A program made the translations under genes and the position numbers. 64,000 nt of DNA. Origin: Verrucomicrobiota bacterium (GTDB taxonomy: Bacteria > Verrucomicrobiota > Verrucomicrobiia > Chthoniobacterales > Chthoniobacteraceae). Where the stretch lies: positions 26,151 to 90,150 of the forward strand of contig JAPLTE010000129.1 in assembly GCA_026398235.1 (NCBI GenBank), written 5' to 3'. Below the pieces are notes generated by a model, which worked only from the letters and a program-made list of their open reading frames with translations, had not been told where the DNA came from and made no database searches. Positions 59,498 to 64,000 of this stretch are shown one piece after another (position 1 is the first letter of the stretch; every line of letters starts with the position of its first letter).

Positions 59498-61275
59498 GAA
59501 TTAGGAAACACGCTGCGCATAGCCTCCTTCGCGGTTTGGCGGATGATCCCGACCTCGTCGGTATCCCCCTTGAGCAGCGCTTTGGAAAACGCGACCGCCT
59601 GCTCGAAGCTGATGTGGGGCGGCAGGGTCGGCACGTTGGGATCGGTGTACACTTCCAGCAGGACGGGACGGTCGGCTGCCAGCGCCTGGTCCCAGGCCGG
59701 TCCGATCTGCTCAGGACGGTCGATCCGGATTCCCCTCAAACCGAGCATCTCCGCATACCGGGCATACGGGAAATCGGGCACATCCTGGGAAGCATCGTAG
59801 CGCGGATCGCCGTTCATGGCGCGCTGCTCCCACGTGACTTGGTTCAGATCGCGGTTGTTGAGCACCATCACAATCAACCGGGGATCGCTCCATTGCTTCC
59901 AATATTTGGAAATCGTGATCATCTCGTTCATCCCGAGCATCTGCATGGCGCCGTCACCCACGAGCGCAATGGCCACCCGATCCGGGTAGGCAAATTTCGC
60001 AGCAATGGCGTAAGGCACCCCGGGACACATCGTGGCGAGATTGCCCGAGAGCGACGCCATCATGCCGGGGCGCATTTTCAGATCGCGCGCAAACCAGTTG
60101 GCTGAAGTGCCGGAATCCGCGCTCACAATACAGCGGTCGGGCAACCGGGGGGAGAGCTCCCAGAAAACCCGCTGGGGGTTGATCGGATCGGCGTCGTTCA
60201 TCGCGCGGCCTTCAAGCACTTTCCACCAGTCGGCAACGTCCTGCTCAATCTTTTCGCGCCAGCTGCGGTCGATTTTGCGTTCGAGCAGCGGAAGGAGCGC
60301 GCGCAGGGTCTCTGCGCTGTCGCCCACAAGGTTGACCTCCATCGGGTAGCGCAGGCCGATCTGCCTGCCGTCGAGGTCGATTTGCACCCCGCGCGCCTGT
60401 CCTTCTTTGGGCAGGAATTCGGAATACGGGAAGCTCGACCCGACCATGAGCAGCGTGTCGCAGTCGCTCATCAATTCCCAACTCGGCTTGGTGCCCAGGA
60501 GCCCGATCGCGCCGGTCACAAACGGGAGATGGTCGGGCAATGCAGCCTTGCCCAGCAACGCTTTGGCGATTCCGGCCCCGAGCAACTCCGCCACTTCGAG
60601 CACTTCGGCGCTGGCGCGGAGGGCTCCTGCACCCACGAGCATCGCCACTTTTTTTCCCGAGTTGAGGATGTCCGCCGCGCGCCGCAGATCGGCCATTTGC
60701 GGCACCACGCTGGGCGGGCAAAAGCCTATGCCGGAATGCACCGTCCCGTGCGCTCGGGGGGGAACTTCCACCGCATCGAGTTCCTGCACATCGTTGGGAA
60801 TGATGATGCAGGTGACCGTGCGTTCGCTTTTCGCCACCCGGATCGCCTGGTCCACCAGGTGCCGGATCTGTTTGGGGTCGGACGCCATGTGGACATATTC
60901 GCGCGCAACGTCTTTAAACAAACTGATCAGATCGACTTCCTGCTGGTAGGCTCCCCCCAGGGCGGCCCGGGCTTGCTGGCCGATGATGGCAACCACCGGT
61001 GCGTGATCCATCCGCGCATCATACAAACCGTTGAGCAGATGGATGGCTCCGGGACCGGAGGTCGCCATGCAAACGCCGACTTCCCCGGTGAATTTGGCGT
61101 GGGCGCACGCCATGAAGGCCGCCATTTCCTCATGTCGCACCTGGATGAATTGCAGCAAATCGCCGGAGCGATTGAGCGCTCCCATCAGCCCGTTAATCCC
61201 GTCGCCGGGGAAACCGTAGATCCGCTTGATGCCCCAAAGAGAAAGCCGTTGAAGAAGAAAATCGCTGACATTCAT
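59494..61275 (-). CDS. Pyruvate-oxidase-like thiamine diphosphate enzyme
   Basis: A 593-residue TPP enzyme. Catalytic Glu is in QVRHEEMAAFMA (about residue 50), preceded by YGFPGDGINGLMGAL. ATSGPGAIHLLNGLYDA is the conserved segment of the PYR domain. The central domain has VGAGALRASAEVLEV, and the TPP/Mg motif is LVGDGAMQMLGMNEMI with Asn in VLNNRDLNQV. It groups with PoxB-type oxidases rather than acetolactate synthase, though it is somewhat longer than PoxB. Expected reaction: decarboxylation of pyruvate or a related 2-keto acid. Confidence 0.85.
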   Translation of the reverse strand: MNVSDFLLQRLSLWGIKRIYGFPGDGINGLMGALNRSGDLLQFIQVRHEEMAAFMACAHAKFTGEVGVCMATSGPGAIHLLNGLYDARMDHAPVVAIIGQQARAALGGAYQQEVDLISLFKDVAREYVHMASDPKQIRHLVDQAIRVAKSERTVTCIIIPNDVQELDAVEVPPRAHGTVHSGIGFCPPSVVPQMADLRRAADILNSGKKVAMLVGAGALRASAEVLEVAELLGAGIAKALLGKAALPDHLPFVTGAIGLLGTKPSWELMSDCDTLLMVGSSFPYSEFLPKEGQARGVQIDLDGRQIGLRYPMEVNLVGDSAETLRALLPLLERKIDRSWREKIEQDVADWWKVLEGRAMNDADPINPQRVFWELSPRLPDRCIVSADSGTSANWFARDLKMRPGMMASLSGNLATMCPGVPYAIAAKFAYPDRVAIALVGDGAMQMLGMNEMITISKYWKQWSDPRLIVMVLNNRDLNQVTWEQRAMNGDPRYDASQDVPDFPYARYAEMLGLRGIRIDRPEQIGPAWDQALAADRPVLLEVYTDPNVPTLPPHISFEQAVAFSKALLKGDTDEVGIIRQTAKEAMRSVFPNS

Positions 61276-61300
61276 GGTGTGTGTGTGTGGAGAGTGGGTT

Positions 61301-61693
61301 TTAATCGGATGCCGCGCGCTCGCAGGGGTAGGCGATCGTGGTCATGAGGGCGTTTTCGCTCTGGCGGGAATCGAGCCGGGTGTGCTGCACAACCACCGGC
61401 AGATCGGACTCAATAAGGCTGGAATAAGGGGTGCCGACGGGAATGGGTTCCGGCGCCTCGAGATCATTGAAACGAAAATGCCGGGTGCGGCGGGCGGGCA
61501 CTTCCAGCAGATATGGTCCGCCGGGCTCGCGGTCGGTATAAAAAACAGTCACCCGCAGATGGGCGGCGCGCTCGCCGGCGTTGATCACGCAAAAAGCCTC
61601 GTGGCTGGTCAACTCGGGGGCCGGGCCGTGACTTTCCCTCGGAATATAACCTTCCGGGATCACCCATCGTGTGGTGCCGATTGCGTTTTCCAT
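61301..61693 (-). CDS. Sensory rhodopsin transducer (ASRT)-like protein
   Basis: A 130-residue beta-sandwich protein. GTTRWVIPEGYIPRESHGP, EAFCVINAGERAAHLRVTVF, YTDREPGGPYLLEVPARRTR and HFRFNDLEAPEPIPVGTPYS all match the family named for the Anabaena sensory rhodopsin transducer. Many members occur without any rhodopsin and probably bind sugars or other ligands. No rhodopsin is present here. It is the first gene of the TPP-enzyme operon (26 bp upstream), so a role as metabolite-binding partner for that pathway is reasonable. Confidence 0.85.
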   Translation of the reverse strand: MENAIGTTRWVIPEGYIPRESHGPAPELTSHEAFCVINAGERAAHLRVTVFYTDREPGGPYLLEVPARRTRHFRFNDLEAPEPIPVGTPYSSLIESDLPVVVQHTRLDSRQSENALMTTIAYPCERAASD

Positions 61694-61859
61694 ACGTCAC
61701 ATAATTTGACCGGCCAATTTGGAATCGCGCAGGAAGCACGGATACGCCTGATGAAAGCCGCCCGCGTTTTTGCCTGAGACAAAACAGAGCGCTTCCATTT
61801 GCCGCAATCGCATTTGACGCGGATGAGGGACGGGCCGCGATTCTTCAGAGACGAGCCGT

Positions 61860-64000
61860 ATGAACTACAAGGATCAAAATCCAGGCAAAGAGCCGCTCGT
61901 TGAAGTTCCGCAAAACTTCCCACCCGTGCCGGGTGGGGTGGATTTGCACCTTGTGGGCAAAGGGCCGTTCTGGATCCGCTACGGTTTGGCTATTTTTGCC
62001 GTTGCCTGCGGCGTTTTGATGGGCGAGGCGATCGTCCACTCCGGAGGTCTCCGAATCTTTATCGTCTTTTATCCTCTTATCCTCCTTGTGACGCTCTACG
62101 GAGGGCTCGGGCCGGGATTGCTGGCGATTGCTTTGTCCACTTTGACCGCGAGCTTTCTTTGGATCCAGCCGATTGGAAGTTTCGCGATTGCCGCCTGGGT
62201 GGACAGGCTCAGCATCGGCATTTTTATTCTCGGCAGTTTGCTCGTGGTTTGGATCTGCGAGCGTTTGCGTCGAGCTGCCCGTGAAGCTTCTGAGCAGGCG
62301 CTCCTTTTGAGAGAAAACGCACTGCGGCTTTCGCTGGCGCAGAAAGCGGGGCAGGTCGGCGTGTTCGACTGGGATATCCGCAGCGGAAAAGTGGTATGGA
62401 GCCCGGAGCTGGAAAAACTGGCCGGCCTTGAGGTCGGCAGTTTTGAGCAGACCTACGAAGCATGGGCAAAACACGTTCACCCCGAAGATGTGGCGCGCCT
62501 CACCCCTTTTTTCCATGATTGGATTGCATCGGAGCGGGAGAATGCATCGTGGGAATTTCGCCTGCTGCCTCCCGACGGCCAATGGCGCTGGATTGAGGCA
62601 TGGGGACAAATGGTGCGCGACTCATCAGGGCAGGCTCTGCGTGTGATCGCCGCAAACCGGGACGTTACCGACCGCCATAATGCCGAGGAGGCGCTGTTGC
62701 TCCGCGAAAGGCAGCTCAAGGAAGCACAGCGGCTCGCCCATTTGGGCAGTTGGGAATGGGATTCCCGCACGGACAAGGCCACGTGGTCGGAAGAATTGTT
62801 CCACATCTACGGCCTGGATCCCAAGCTGCCTCCCCCCCCTTACAGCGAACGGCTCAAACTTTACACTCCCGAATCCCGGACTCATCTGGACGCTGCGGTT
62901 CAAAGAGCCATTCAAACCGGGGTGAGTTACCAGCTCCGGTTGGAATTCCATCGGCCCGATCAGATACGCAAATGGGTCTCCTCCCATGGGGAGGCTGTTC
63001 GCGACAAATCCGGCTCAATTGTGGGCTTGATTGGAACCGTGCAAGACATCACGGAAAGCAAACACGCCGAGGAGCGGCTTCAGCAAAGCGCCGCGGAACT
63101 TAGGCAAATCATTGATTTGGTTCCGCATTTTATTTTCATCAAGGATTGGGACGGAAACATCCTGCTGGTCAACCAGGCACAAGCAGAAGCCTACAACACG
63201 ACCGTGGCCGAGATCACCGGCAAGCCCCATGCCCAATACCATAAAGTGGAGAGCGAACTCCAACGCATGCTGCGGGATGATCGCGAGGTGATGGAAACCG
63301 GGAAAACCAAGTTTATCCCGGAGGAAAGCTTTGTGGATGCGCAGGGCAACCTCCGCTATTTGCAGACCACAAAAGTGCCGTTTTACGTAGCTGGCAAGGT
63401 GGCACGCGCAGTGCTCGGAGTCGCCATTGACATCACCGAGCGCAAGCGCATTGAGCAGGCGTTGAGTGACAGCGAAAATCGTTACCGGTCGATTTTTGAA
63501 GCGGTGGTGGACGCGATCATCATCATCGACGAAAGGGGGACCATCGAGGCGGTAAATCACGCTACCGAGGACCTGTTCGGCTATCGCACCGAGGAAATGA
63601 TCGGGCAAAACGTCAAAATGCTCATGCCTTCGCCGTATCGCGAGGAGCACGATCATTACCTGGAGAATTATCGCCGCACCGGGATCAAAAAGATCATCGG
63701 GATCGGGCGCGAAGTCCGCGCCCTTCACAAAAATGGCTCCATATTTCCCATCCGTTTGGCTGTGAGCGAAATGCGCATTGGCAATCGGCGCATGTTTACC
63801 GGCCAGGTGCATGACATTACCGCACGCAAGCAAGCGGAGGAATCGATCCGGGAAAGCGAGGAGCGACTGCGCCTGGCGCAGCAAGTGGCCCGCATCGGCA
63901 CCTTCGAGTGGGACATTGCAACGGACAAAAACCACTGGGCACCGGAACTGGAGGCACTCTATGGCCTGCCCAAAGGCAGTTTCAAGGGAACCTTGGGGGA
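61860..64000 (+). CDS. Multi-PAS membrane sensor protein, 3' end outside window
   Basis: The frame is open for 713 codons to the window edge. After a soluble start there are four membrane helices of DUF4118/KdpD type (IRYGLAIFAVACGVLMG, IFIVFYPLILLVTLYGG, ALSTLTASFLWIQPIG, IGIFILGSLLVVWIC). At least five PAS domains follow: one near 150-270, one near 285-400 (HLGSWEWDSRTDKATWS), one near 405-530 (LVPHFIFIKDWDGNILLVNQ), one near 540-660 (FEAVVDAIIIIDERGTIEAV, FixL-like with a possible haem His), and the start of another. Two are PAS_3-like. The catalytic end, probably histidine kinase or GGDEF, is not visible. It is divergent from the ASRT operon, and its promoter lies in the 166-bp gap. Confidence 0.88.
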   Translation, partial: MNYKDQNPGKEPLVEVPQNFPPVPGGVDLHLVGKGPFWIRYGLAIFAVACGVLMGEAIVHSGGLRIFIVFYPLILLVTLYGGLGPGLLAIALSTLTASFLWIQPIGSFAIAAWVDRLSIGIFILGSLLVVWICERLRRAAREASEQALLLRENALRLSLAQKAGQVGVFDWDIRSGKVVWSPELEKLAGLEVGSFEQTYEAWAKHVHPEDVARLTPFFHDWIASERENASWEFRLLPPDGQWRWIEAWGQMVRDSSGQALRVIAANRDVTDRHNAEEALLLRERQLKEAQRLAHLGSWEWDSRTDKATWSEELFHIYGLDPKLPPPPYSERLKLYTPESRTHLDAAVQRAIQTGVSYQLRLEFHRPDQIRKWVSSHGEAVRDKSGSIVGLIGTVQDITESKHAEERLQQSAAELRQIIDLVPHFIFIKDWDGNILLVNQAQAEAYNTTVAEITGKPHAQYHKVESELQRMLRDDREVMETGKTKFIPEESFVDAQGNLRYLQTTKVPFYVAGKVARAVLGVAIDITERKRIEQALSDSENRYRSIFEAVVDAIIIIDERGTIEAVNHATEDLFGYRTEEMIGQNVKMLMPSPYREEHDHYLENYRRTGIKKIIGIGREVRALHKNGSIFPIRLAVSEMRIGNRRMFTGQVHDITARKQAEESIRESEERLRLAQQVARIGTFEWDIATDKNHWAPELEALYGLPKGSFKGTLG

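Overview
The window reads as chromosomal DNA of a Verrucomicrobiota-like bacterium. This is inferred from gene mix only: GH106-type rhamnosidase next to SGNH esterases, a type III PKS operon, an atpC gene detached from other ATP synthase genes, a Ku/LigD stress cluster, few clear Shine-Dalgarno sites, and a short GC palindrome of a kind I associate with that phylum. No rRNA or CRISPR array was seen. The single tRNA is a tRNA-Ser(CGA) at about 32.4 kb.

Layout. 0-7 kb: minus-strand housekeeping genes (partial PMT-like glycosyltransferase, prfA, rpmE, atpC, nagA, an SGNH hydrolase), then a small lipoprotein and a WYL-domain regulator. 7.4-32.5 kb: a roughly 25 kb genomic island. It is bounded on the right by the intact tRNA-Ser and on the left by a copy of that tRNA's 3' part in the same orientation. 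No integrase was found. The island's left part holds a TIGR04255-type operon; a TerB / BrxD-like ATPase / Lhr-like helicase operon; a voltage-sensor potassium channel; a PrrC/RloC-like ATPase with an apparent anticodon-nuclease C-terminus; and a broken ASCH gene. Its right part is a long minus-strand array: sigma factor, two-TM protein, membrane SH3 protein with a sigma-1.1-like domain, Ser/Thr kinase, J-like protein, GrpE-like factor, Hsp70, TPR protein, stand-alone Clp-N protein and a second J-like membrane protein. I do not recognise this set as a described system. It is the best candidate here for something new: a mobile, kinase-linked Hsp70 machine with its own sigma factor.

32.5-45 kb: a PLD nuclease, a tiny basic protein, then a deoxysugar catabolic locus (AraC regulator, fucose/arabinose-isomerase-like protein, GH106-like hydrolase, and an SGNH esterase broken by a 25-bp palindromic insertion), followed by a type III PKS / methyltransferase / FAD oxidoreductase operon. 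44.6-55.3 kb: envelope and stress genes (repeat lipoprotein, peptidoglycan-binding protein, DUF72, AI-2E transporter, SixA, PfpI, DUF892, split LigD, Ku, YflT-like, BON, CsbD, DUF1328). 55.3-61.7 kb: a four-gene minus-strand operon (sensory-rhodopsin-transducer-like protein, TPP enzyme, enolase-superfamily enzyme, FAD/Fe-S dehydrogenase). A divergent multi-PAS sensor protein runs off the right end.

The island's left part looks like stacked anti-phage modules. The flanks are ordinary housekeeping, sugar-degradation and stress functions. Assignments rest on motif recognition by eye; no searches were run.
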